The position numbers were made by a program, and so were the translations under genes. From assembly GCA_027064085.1 (NCBI GenBank), contig JAMOQH010000001.1, positions 1-24,102 of the forward strand: a DNA stretch of 24,102 nt, in the 5' to 3' direction. This document shows positions 1 through 7,382 of this stretch, piece after piece. Under the pieces are notes generated by a model. It was not told the origin of the DNA, did no database searches, and saw nothing but the letters and a program-made list of their open reading frames with translations. The DNA comes from a bacterium (lineage in GTDB: Bacteria > UBP6 > JAFGXH01). The first letter of the stretch is position 1. Every line of letters begins with the position of its first letter.

Positions 1-2458
1 CAGTTGCAGTAAAGCTTGCTGAACCATCTGTAGGTAAAGTACCGGTATCACCCAAAGAAAATCTTGCATCAACACTTCCTAAACTAACCTGACCATTAGC
101 TTCATCCATAGATGCAACTGATAAAGTAGTAGTACTTTCATTTAATGCACCATTAACATGAGAAGTAACTACACCCATTTGATAACTACCACTAGTAGGA
201 TCAAAGCTATCAATTCTAGTTAAATCACCTTCTGTATCTTGGAACCTTTTTGTAATTCCTGTTGTAGTACCTGCACCAATATTATCAACAGCTCCACCTT
301 CTTCCAAACTCATAGTAAAATCATCTTTAAGGGCAGAAAACTTAATATTAGATCCATCCCACTCTACTCCCATAACATCGGATAAAGCAGTTCCATTGCT
401 ACCTACCTGCGAATTAAATTGACTAACAAAAGAAGCTCCTGCATCATTTGCTGTTAAAGTACCGGTTGTATCAAGGTCAATATCAAACTTAAAGGTTTCT
501 CCTGCAACATCTATATTCATAGATACATTAGATTTTCCTCCACCATCAATAATGGTTGCAGCATTATATTCATTGTAGGTAGATGCATTCGGAACAGCAT
601 TAGCATTATCATTCATTGCAATCATAATTTTATCACCAGCTTGAAAATTACCAGGATTTCCATCATTAGTGAAAGCATTGTTAAAATCTAAAGAATAATA
701 ACCGTCAGTTGCAGTTTTGTCATTACCAGATCCGTCCCAAATATCCTCTACATAAGTCCAATTATCTCCACCATCAAAACTAACTTTTGCATCAAGTCCT
801 GCTTCGCCGATATTACCACTTGTAGTAAATTCAACGATAGCAGCCGTTCCATGATGTGAATTTGAATCAGCAGTAAATGCAGCATCTACACCACTTCCAA
901 GTTTACCCATTCCTGTTACAAACTGGGCATCAAAAACTTCATCACCACTAGGCATTTGTGTAGTAAACACTGTTGCGTTACCAGATGTAGATGCATCTAT
1001 TTGAACTTTATAATCTAATGCTTTTCCTTCATCAAGTGCATAAAAATTTAATTTAGTTCCATCTGCTTCAGCCCTAATACTTTCATTCAGCCTATTATCA
1101 GCATTAAAAGCATCAGCAAAAGATGTTGCATCAGCAGTAGTTACTCCAGCAAAAGTATGTGCAAATGTAATAGTGTTATTTGGATCCCCATCTAGATTAA
1201 AATCTATACTAACATCACCAGCACCACCACCAGCAATATCCATATCTAAATCAAGTTTAGCATCTGCAAATCCAGTTGAACCAGCCTGAAGGTTACTTCC
1301 CATAATATGATAAATATCATCTTCATAAGTACCACTAGGAGCATCTTGACCACTTACAGTTTCCAGTCTATCTAAAACCATAGAACCATCACCTTTTTGA
1401 TCAACAATTAGGTTGTACTTAGCATCTGCTGTAGGACTTGCTACAAGATTATTTAAATTAGTAAATTCTGCCACTCCAGTTTCTGAAGAACGATGATTTA
1501 CAGTAAAATCACCTTTTTGACTTGCATCAATATTATTTGCAGCATTTGCTCCCACTCCAGTTTCATCTATTTTTAATGTAAAATCTTTTGAAGCGTCTTT
1601 CATTGTAAAAATTGCAGTTGAGCCACTAAATACTAAATTCATTTTACTTGCTAATCCGGCATCTAATCCGCCACCACCAGCAGCTAAAAAAGCTGTTTGA
1701 AGGTTACTTTGGGTAGTAGCTAAACTATCTTCATCGATACTTGAAGTAAGGGAATAATCAACTCCATCTACTTTAAAATCAAGATTAAGATCAGATGTAT
1801 TACCATTTCCGCCCCCATTTAAATCAAAGCTTAATTTATGTTCTGCGGCAGAAGCATTTAAATCTTGACTATCTACAGACTGAACCCCTTCTTTTACTCT
1901 AAAAATAGAAGTTGCCTGAACTTGGTTTGTTCCTGCTTTAGCATTTACTTCTAAAGAGTATTCTCCATCTTGAACTTTTCCACCATTAAAAACAGCTTCT
2001 ATTTTATCTGTTGATGCTGATGCAAAGCCTGATGCATCTCCAGTTAAAAGCTTTTTAGTGTTAAATTCTGTTCTTGTTGAAATACCATCAATTTCGTCTT
2101 TTAAAGCATCAACTTCTTTTTGCACTTCAACTCTATCATTAGAAGTAAGAGTACCATTAGAAGCTTGAACTGCTAATTCTCTCATTCTTTGAAGAATTGA
2201 ATGTGTTTCATTTAATGCACCTTCAGCTGTTTGAAGCATAGAAACGCCATTCTGAGCATTTTCATTAGCTTTATTAAGACCTCTTATTTGAGTTCTCATT
2301 TTTTCACTAATTGCCAAACCTGAAGCATCATCACTAGCATGATTGATTCTTAAGCCAGTTGATAATCTTTGAATTGATGTGCTTTGCGCTTTTGATGCGT
2401 TTTGCAAATTTGATTTTGCAGTTAACGCAGAAATGTTGTTAATAACTGATAAAGCCAT
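1..2458 (-). CDS. fliC: Very large flagellin (partial, C-terminal part outside the window)
   Basis: Filament subunit of the bacterial flagellum. The frame is open from the ATG at 2458 to the left edge, giving at least 819 residues with no stop; ordinary flagellins have about 270-550. The first ~150 residues are a classic D0/D1 region: it starts MALSVINNISAL, contains LSTGLRINHASDDASGLAI, and keeps the QRMRELAVQ segment that corresponds to the TLR5-recognised surface in enterobacterial flagellins. The rest is a hypervariable Asp/Gly/Asn/Thr-rich insert with almost no Cys. It seems to hold three diverged ~100-residue units (about residues 207-310, 405-510, 635-740), each with a Gly-rich turn, a DFxxDG-like strand and an F-x(n)-F/N helix, resembling flagellin 'IN' modules. 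The start is chosen because GGAGG sits 5 nt upstream; an in-frame ATG at 2470 overlaps that ribosome site. The C-terminal D1/D0 helices are not seen, so full length is unknown. Confidence 0.93.
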   Translation of the reverse strand, partial: MALSVINNISALTAKSNLQNASKAQSTSIQRLSTGLRINHASDDASGLAISEKMRTQIRGLNKANENAQNGVSMLQTAEGALNETHSILQRMRELAVQASNGTLTSNDRVEVQKEVDALKDEIDGISTRTEFNTKKLLTGDASGFASASTDKIEAVFNGGKVQDGEYSLEVNAKAGTNQVQATSIFRVKEGVQSVDSQDLNASAAEHKLSFDLNGGGNGNTSDLNLDFKVDGVDYSLTSSIDEDSLATTQSNLQTAFLAAGGGGLDAGLASKMNLVFSGSTAIFTMKDASKDFTLKIDETGVGANAANNIDASQKGDFTVNHRSSETGVAEFTNLNNLVASPTADAKYNLIVDQKGDGSMVLDRLETVSGQDAPSGTYEDDIYHIMGSNLQAGSTGFADAKLDLDMDIAGGGAGDVSIDFNLDGDPNNTITFAHTFAGVTTADATSFADAFNADNRLNESIRAEADGTKLNFYALDEGKALDYKVQIDASTSGNATVFTTQMPSGDEVFDAQFVTGMGKLGSGVDAAFTADSNSHHGTAAIVEFTTSGNIGEAGLDAKVSFDGGDNWTYVEDIWDGSGNDKTATDGYYSLDFNNAFTNDGNPGNFQAGDKIMIAMNDNANAVPNASTYNEYNAATIIDGGGKSNVSMNIDVAGETFKFDIDLDTTGTLTANDAGASFVSQFNSQVGSNGTALSDVMGVEWDGSNIKFSALKDDFTMSLEEGGAVDNIGAGTTTGITKRFQDTEGDLTRIDSFDPTSGSYQMGVVTSHVNGALNESTTTLSVASMDEANGQVSLGSVDARFSLGDTGTLPTDGSASFTAT

Positions 2459-2496
2459 AATTTCCTCCATGAAATCATAAAATAAATTGTAAATTC

Positions 2497-2541
2497 GCCA
2501 AATCCTTTGGCACCACTTTTAATAACTCGTGTCAACGACAC
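2497..2541 (-). promoter_or_regulatory. Two small perfect inverted repeats in the flagellin leader
   Basis: GCCAAA-TCC-TTTGGC (2497-2511) and GTGTC-AAC-GACAC (2529-2541) are perfect short dyads, each with a 3-nt loop, between the likely promoter and the flagellin start. They could form 5'-UTR hairpins that protect or regulate a highly expressed mRNA, or be protein-binding dyads. No function can be assigned from sequence alone. Confidence 0.4.
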
Positions 2542-2560
2542 CACTACTACCACTAATAAT

Positions 2561-2589
2561 AAGATAACTTGCTTTTTTAGAAAAATCAA
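2561..2589 (-). promoter_or_regulatory. Possible sigma70-type promoter for flagellin
   Basis: On the minus strand TTGATT (2584-2589) is followed after 17 bp by TATCTT (2561-2566). This is the best -35/-10 pair upstream of the flagellin. No good sigma28 (TAAA/GCCGATAA) or sigma54 (GG/GC 10 bp apart) box was found in the same stretch, which would be the usual expectation for a flagellin. Confidence 0.3.
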
Positions 2590-2636
2590 GTATTTTTTTT
2601 ATTTTTTTATTTTTCTTTACTAAAAGTATAAATATA

Positions 2637-3926
2637 TTACAATTTACCCAATACTTTTTTAAGTTTTAAATATAATAAATTTTTATTTAATTTTTGAATA
2701 ACAAGATTATTAGATATTAATTGTAAATTATGACTTGCATCTAGTACATCAATATTTTTTCTAACACCCAATTTATATGCTTCTTCTGTTTGTTTTAAAT
2801 TCTTTTTGACAAGAATCTCCTGTTTTTTAATAGATTCAATAGTTAAATTTGTATTGTCTATATCAATTAAAATATCTTTTATTTCTCCTTTTAAATCATC
2901 ATTAAATTGCTTTATTTTGTAATTTACAGCTCGTATCTTAGAACGCTCTTCTGCAAGTTCCTTGTATCTAATTCCACCATCATAAATAGGAAAATTTAAC
3001 AAGATATTTATATTCCATGAACTTTTATCACCAGCAAAATTAGCTGAATTACCATATTTCCAACCTGCCTGTAAAAATAGTGTAGGAAAAAATTTCATAT
3101 AAATATTTTTTAACATTAATTTTTCTATTTTTAAAGATTTTAAATTTAATTTATTCTCTATTCTTGATTTTTGTGCAATTTTAAACACTTTATTTAACTC
3201 ATTTACTTCAAACTCAAAACTTAAATCAGTTAATTCAAAATCATAATTATCTACACCCATTAAAATGGCAAGCCTTGATTTTAATTGCCTTAAAGAACCT
3301 TCTAACTTTTTAATTTCTATGTCATTGGTGGATATTTCTATTTCAAATCTTGTCTTCTCTATTTCTAATGCTTCTTTTAGCTTTAGTTTTGCGTCAATAT
3401 ATTTTAAATGTTCATTTAAGTTTTCTCCTATAGATTTTTTAACTTTTATTGCTTCTTTTATTGTAAGAGCATTTAAATAAAGTTGGGCAATAGCGAATTT
3501 AATTTCGATTTTTGCTATTTTTTGTGTTAACAATTTAACTTCTTTCATTTCCTTAGCAACTTTTACAAGCGGTAATGCTCTTAAATTCATAAGAGTATAT
3601 TTTACTGTTGAATTAACTTCCCAAGCATATTTTTCATTTAAAACAACCTTTTTCATGATTGGAGCACCACCTGCAGGGTTAGTTGTAGGAACAGACATTG
3701 CTGTTTCTTCGTTATTAATAGTAAATCTCCCCCCTAAATCCCATATAGGTTGCAAAAAAGTATAGGACTTTTCTATCAATATATTTGCTTGATTTATTTG
3801 CTCTTGAAGCTCTTTTAATTTGTTATTATGCTTAAGTGTTTTTTTCACGATTTCATTATAAGATAAAGATTGTCCAAAAAGAGAAATCGTAAAAAAAATC
3901 CCTAGTAATATATTCATAAATTTCAT
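2637..3926 (-). CDS. TolC-family outer-membrane efflux protein
   Basis: Outer-membrane channel/periplasmic tunnel partner for the RND pump encoded just upstream. The 429-residue product begins with a cleavable-looking signal peptide (hydrophobic residues ~5-18, followed by SLSYNEIVKKTL, the usual N-terminal motif of the family). Two long Lys/Glu/Leu-rich helical stretches (about 35-60 with 140-235, and 255-290 with 330-420) match the duplicated TolC repeat, and the segment around 275-325 (FPTLFLQAGWKYG, then LNFPIYDGG) matches the second beta-strand pair with the family's FPIYDGG-type motif. Length fits the family. AGGAGG lies 6 nt before the ATG. The ATG overlaps by 4 nt the stop of a 43-codon ORF, so translation is probably coupled to it. 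It is last in the efflux operon. Confidence 0.9.
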   Translation of the reverse strand: MKFMNILLGIFFTISLFGQSLSYNEIVKKTLKHNNKLKELQEQINQANILIEKSYTFLQPIWDLGGRFTINNEETAMSVPTTNPAGGAPIMKKVVLNEKYAWEVNSTVKYTLMNLRALPLVKVAKEMKEVKLLTQKIAKIEIKFAIAQLYLNALTIKEAIKVKKSIGENLNEHLKYIDAKLKLKEALEIEKTRFEIEISTNDIEIKKLEGSLRQLKSRLAILMGVDNYDFELTDLSFEFEVNELNKVFKIAQKSRIENKLNLKSLKIEKLMLKNIYMKFFPTLFLQAGWKYGNSANFAGDKSSWNINILLNFPIYDGGIRYKELAEERSKIRAVNYKIKQFNDDLKGEIKDILIDIDNTNLTIESIKKQEILVKKNLKQTEEAYKLGVRKNIDVLDASHNLQLISNNLVIQKLNKNLLYLKLKKVLGKL

Positions 3927-4054
3927 TGTTTTCCTCCTAATTTCATGATATCACCAGTATCACCCCCAACAAGAGATTGCAACCCCTTGTTGAGATAACT
4001 ATAGACTACCTCATGGTGGTGATACGATTTTTCAAGTTTATAATCATTACTCAT
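3923..4054 (-). CDS. Small ORF (43 aa) between RND permease and TolC-family gene, unknown
   Basis: Not recognised. The ATG at 4054 has AGGAG four nucleotides upstream, and the frame ends in a TGA overlapping the TolC-family ATG (ATGA, 4 nt), the same junction type as at the tetR/membrane-fusion boundary. The peptide is soluble and has a triple His (residues 12-14, SYHHHEVV), a central LNKGLQSLVGGDTGD and a basic C-terminus ending KLGGKQ. It has no signal peptide or membrane segment. Its codons are richer in G/C (CTC, AAC, AAG, GGG) than those of neighbouring genes, and most of the coding sequence also forms inverted repeats. It could be a true small protein of the pump operon, a translational-coupling ORF that controls the channel gene, or chance reading through a structured RNA. 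The ribosome site and exact overlap favour translation. Confidence 0.5.
   Translation of the reverse strand: MSNDYKLEKSYHHHEVVYSYLNKGLQSLVGGDTGDIMKLGGKQ
3957..4025 (-). repeat. Nested inverted repeats within the small ORF (possible structured RNA)
   Basis: An outer perfect 8-bp dyad, GTATCACC (3957-3964) with GGTGATAC (4018-4025), encloses a perfect 7-bp dyad, CAACAAG (3967-3973) with CTTGTTG (3986-3992). The spacing allows one 69-nt folded RNA unit ending about 30 nt before the TolC-family start. The segment has runs of G (minus strand) unlike the AT-rich surroundings. It may regulate downstream translation or mRNA decay. Confidence 0.4.
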
Positions 4055-4073
4055 ATATCTCCTACATTTTCTT

Positions 4074-4123
4074 AAAATTTAGACCTAGGCTAAATTTTCT
4101 GTGTAAAACAAAGCATTGCTTTG
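4074..4123 (-). terminator. Two intercistronic hairpins after the RND gene (possible weak attenuator)
   Basis: CAAAGC-ATT-GCTTTG (4109-4123) is followed on the minus strand by TTTTAC, like a weak intrinsic terminator. AAAATTTAG (4074-4082) pairs with CTAAATTTT (4090-4098) around a 7-nt loop. Both lie between the RND stop and the small ORF. They may lower channel-gene expression relative to the pump genes or protect the upstream mRNA end. The short U run argues against complete termination. Confidence 0.35.
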
Positions 4124-4154
4124 GTTGAAACAGCCCATATAATAAATATTTCTA

Positions 4155-7100
4155 TCATGTAATATCATCATATTTAGCAAGTTCTGCCTCAATAAATTTC
4201 TGCTCTGGCCTTCTGAATAATTTTCTAATAAAATTACCAAAATCATCCATAATTGAATAAGTAATAGGAACAATAACCAATGTTAAAATTGTAGCAAAAA
4301 TAAGACCATAACCAACTGTATTTGCCATCGGTGCCCACATTTCTGCACTTTCTGTTCCAAAAACTAATCCTCCATGAATAAAATCTATACCAAATTTAAA
4401 CATCATAGGCATCAAACCAAAAACTGTTGTTACAGCGGTTAACATAACCGGCCTAAATCTCACAATTCCCGCCTGGATTATTGCATCTTTTTTATTTAAT
4501 CCTGAATTTCTTAACTGTTGAATATAATCAATTAGAACAATAGCATTATTAACAACAACACCTGCAAGTGAAATTATTCCTATTCCTGTCATGATAACAA
4601 CAAAACTCTTTCCTGATATCAAAATAAACCCCAATACTCCTATCATAGATAAAACAACAGAAAACATTATTACAGTTGGTATCAAAATTGAATTAAATTG
4701 CATTACTAGTATAAAAATAATTAAAAATAAGCCTATAGTAAATGCTTTTGATAAAAATTTACTAGCTTTAGCCTGCTCTTTGCTTTCTCCTCCGAAATTT
4801 AATTTATACCCCGCAGGAAGCTTATAATTTGCAAGTAATTTTTTAACCTGCCTCATTGCCATATCAGAAGTAATCCCATTAACATAACCACCTAAAGTTA
4901 TAGTTTTTTTGAAATCTTTATGCTTTATGGTCGCAGAACCTTTTACTATTTTAAAATCAGCAATAGATTTAAGTGGTATCACTTCATGTCTATTTAAAAC
5001 TCTAACAGGGATTAATATATTTTTAAGATTTTCTATGCTATTTCTGTCTTTTTTATCATAAGTAACAGTAATATCATATTCATCATCGCTTTCTCTATAA
5101 ACCGATGCTTTTGTTCCATGAACAGCCATTCTAACATAAGAAGAAACATCACTAACATTTAAAAATAATAATCTAGCTCTTTCTCTGTTAACTATAACTT
5201 TAATTTCGGGCAATCCACTTGAATAATCATCTTTTAAATCTATAACACCTTTAACATTTTTTTTAATAATTTCTTTTATATCATCTATATATGGTTTTAT
5301 TATTTCAAATTTATCTCCACTAATATATAACTGAACAGGTTTACCCTTAGGAGGACCTTTAACTTCTTTTTCTATAGTAATTTTAGCACCAATTAAAGTA
5401 TTTTTACCATTATTAAATTTTTTAAATTTCTCTCTTAATTCGTCCATAATAATATAAGGAGATTTCTTAAACTCACCTATTTTTTTAAACTTAACTGTAA
5501 TTTTAGCATTATGTGGAGTTGCACTACCTTTTGCAAATTTACTACCATTAACATCAGCACCAACATCAGATAGTATATATATAATATCGTCATATTTTTT
5601 TAATATATTCTCTATGGGAATTACAAATTTCTCATTTACAGTTTTTAATCTAGTACCTACAGGAGCATCAATTTTTATAACTGCTCTTCTTGGAGTAGTT
5701 TCAGGAAAGAAGAGTACATTAGTTCGCCCTGTCTTAATTGATTGACCAAATAACATAAAAACAGCAATTAAAATAATATTCATAAAAACAACAACAAAGT
5801 ATTTGTATTTTAATGCAAACTTTAAAGTTTTACTATACAAAACCATAGTTTTTGAATTCTTTATTAAATCATCAAAACTTTCACTTTTCTCAACTTTTTC
5901 AACATCTTTTTTCTTAACCCTCATAAAAGTAGCAGCTAATACAGGATTTATAACCAAAGCAATAAAAAGAGATGCAGATAATGTAATAATTAAAACCATA
6001 GGTAAATATTTCATAAATTCACCCATAATAGAATTCCAAAACAATAGTGGAACGAAGGCGGCTATCGTTGTTGCTGTTGAAGCAATAATAGGCCATGCAA
6101 CACTAGCCGTTCCTTTGTAGGCCGCATATTGCCGTGGAACTTTTAAGGTATTTAGCCTAAAAATATTTTCAATAACAACAATTCCATTATCAACCAACAT
6201 TCCTAATGCTAAAATAAGGGCAAAGAGAACCACCATATTTAAAGTAATTCCTAAAGCATCAAAGAATATCATACCAATAAGCATACTCAAAGGAAGTGCA
6301 ATTGCTACAAACAATGAATTTAAAAAACCTAAAAATATAAATAAAAATATTACAACAAATAAAACTCCCGTAATTAAATTATTGGTTAAATCATCAAGCA
6401 TATCCTTAATTTGAGTAGATTGATCAAATAAAAAATTAATTTTGATACCTTCTGGAAGTTTTTTACTTTCTTCCTGAATCATTTTTTTTACATTATCAAT
6501 AACATTAATAATATTAACACCTGACTTTTTAACAATAGCCAAAGAAACAGATTCTTTAGCTCCAAACTTAGAAATAGTCTCAACATCTTTGTAATCATCT
6601 ACAATTTTAGCAATATCCCTTAAGTAAACGATAACGCCTTGCTGATTTTTAACTATTACATTATTTAATAAATTAATATTTTTTACTTCCCCTGGCACTC
6701 TTACACTATAGCGCATATCCCCTATTTTGATAATACCACCAGGAATATTCATATTTGCACTTTGAACTGCTCCTAAAACAGAATTCAAATCAATTTTGTA
6801 CCCTGCTAGTTTAACAGGGTCTATTACTATTCTTATTTCTCTCTCAATACCACCAGTTAAATCTGCCCTTAAAACACCATTAATTGTTTCAAGTTCATCT
6901 TTTAAATTATCTCCTATTTTTTTTAATCTTTCTAAAGATAAATCACCACTAATGTTAATTACGACAACAGGAAATTCATCAACAGAAAACTCTTTAACCA
7001 ATGGTGTTTCAGCATCTTTTGGTAAATCAGGTTGAGCTAAATCGACTTTATCTTTTACCTTATTTAAAGCCCATTCTGTATCAACATCGGGGTCAAATTT

Positions 7101-7379
7101 TATTAAAACAGTAGAAAATGATTCGGCAGAACTAGATGTTATTTCATCTATATGTTGTAATTCTTTTAATTTTTTTTCTATTTTGTTAGTAACTAATGTT
7201 TCCATGTCTTCAGGAGAAACACCTGCATATAAAGTAGAAACAAAAAAAGTTGGTTGTTTAATTTCAGGAAACAACTCTCTTGGTAAGTGTTTCATTGAAG
7301 AGATTCCTAATATAATAATCAATGCAAGCAATACAAATACTGCAGTTGAAAACCTTATAGATAACTTTGTTATTTTCAT
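4155..7379 (-). CDS. RND-family efflux permease (inner-membrane pump)
   Basis: Proton-driven inner-membrane pump of the AcrB/HAE1-like superfamily, expected to work as a trimer with the adjacent membrane-fusion and TolC-family proteins. The 1074-residue length and duplicated layout are typical: TM1 near residues 10-30 (FSTAVFVLLALIIILGI), a large periplasmic loop starting LPRELFPEI, a TM cluster ~330-490, a second periplasmic loop, and TM8-12 from ~860 on. TM4 carries LVDNGIVVIEN (Asp ~397), the proton-relay motif with Asn in place of the second Asp, a variant common outside enterobacteria. The C-terminal half has GVVVNNAIVLIDYI, then FRPVMLTAVTTVFGLMPM, both family hallmarks. The ATG is 3 nt past the membrane-fusion stop, with its ribosome site (AAGGAT) inside that gene. 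Substrate cannot be predicted; heavy-metal (CusA-like) signatures are not apparent. Confidence 0.94.
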   Translation of the reverse strand: MKITKLSIRFSTAVFVLLALIIILGISSMKHLPRELFPEIKQPTFFVSTLYAGVSPEDMETLVTNKIEKKLKELQHIDEITSSSAESFSTVLIKFDPDVDTEWALNKVKDKVDLAQPDLPKDAETPLVKEFSVDEFPVVVINISGDLSLERLKKIGDNLKDELETINGVLRADLTGGIEREIRIVIDPVKLAGYKIDLNSVLGAVQSANMNIPGGIIKIGDMRYSVRVPGEVKNINLLNNVIVKNQQGVIVYLRDIAKIVDDYKDVETISKFGAKESVSLAIVKKSGVNIINVIDNVKKMIQEESKKLPEGIKINFLFDQSTQIKDMLDDLTNNLITGVLFVVIFLFIFLGFLNSLFVAIALPLSMLIGMIFFDALGITLNMVVLFALILALGMLVDNGIVVIENIFRLNTLKVPRQYAAYKGTASVAWPIIASTATTIAAFVPLLFWNSIMGEFMKYLPMVLIITLSASLFIALVINPVLAATFMRVKKKDVEKVEKSESFDDLIKNSKTMVLYSKTLKFALKYKYFVVVFMNIILIAVFMLFGQSIKTGRTNVLFFPETTPRRAVIKIDAPVGTRLKTVNEKFVIPIENILKKYDDIIYILSDVGADVNGSKFAKGSATPHNAKITVKFKKIGEFKKSPYIIMDELREKFKKFNNGKNTLIGAKITIEKEVKGPPKGKPVQLYISGDKFEIIKPYIDDIKEIIKKNVKGVIDLKDDYSSGLPEIKVIVNRERARLLFLNVSDVSSYVRMAVHGTKASVYRESDDEYDITVTYDKKDRNSIENLKNILIPVRVLNRHEVIPLKSIADFKIVKGSATIKHKDFKKTITLGGYVNGITSDMAMRQVKKLLANYKLPAGYKLNFGGESKEQAKASKFLSKAFTIGLFLIIFILVMQFNSILIPTVIMFSVVLSMIGVLGFILISGKSFVVIMTGIGIISLAGVVVNNAIVLIDYIQQLRNSGLNKKDAIIQAGIVRFRPVMLTAVTTVFGLMPMMFKFGIDFIHGGLVFGTESAEMWAPMANTVGYGLIFATILTLVIVPITYSIMDDFGNFIRKLFRRPEQKFIEAELAKYDDIT

Positions 7380-7382
7380 TTT

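Noticed and set aside
2508-2523. Plus-strand TGGCAC near 2509 as a sigma54 -24 box
   Set aside because: The matching -12 GC at the required 10-bp spacing is missing (sequence there is TTAAT), and no plus-strand gene follows.
2541-2560. Short ACC/ACT-like trinucleotide run upstream of the flagellin as a tandem repeat or CRISPR-like element
   Set aside because: Only about 15 bp of imperfect repetition, with no repeat-spacer structure.
3957-4025. tRNA-like reading of the 69-nt folded segment on the minus strand (8-bp outer stem and inner hairpins)
   Set aside because: No proper T-loop, D-arm or anticodon stem can be laid out at tRNA spacing; the supposed T stem needs several wobble pairs.
4085-4273. 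62-codon minus-strand ORF across the end of the RND gene
   Set aside because: Mostly a frame shifted shadow of the RND C-terminus with no ribosome site; the real small gene lies further on at 3923-4054.
5803-6120. 105-codon plus-strand ORF opposite the RND gene
   Set aside because: Antisense shadow of a well-supported RND coding frame; no ribosome site or family resemblance.
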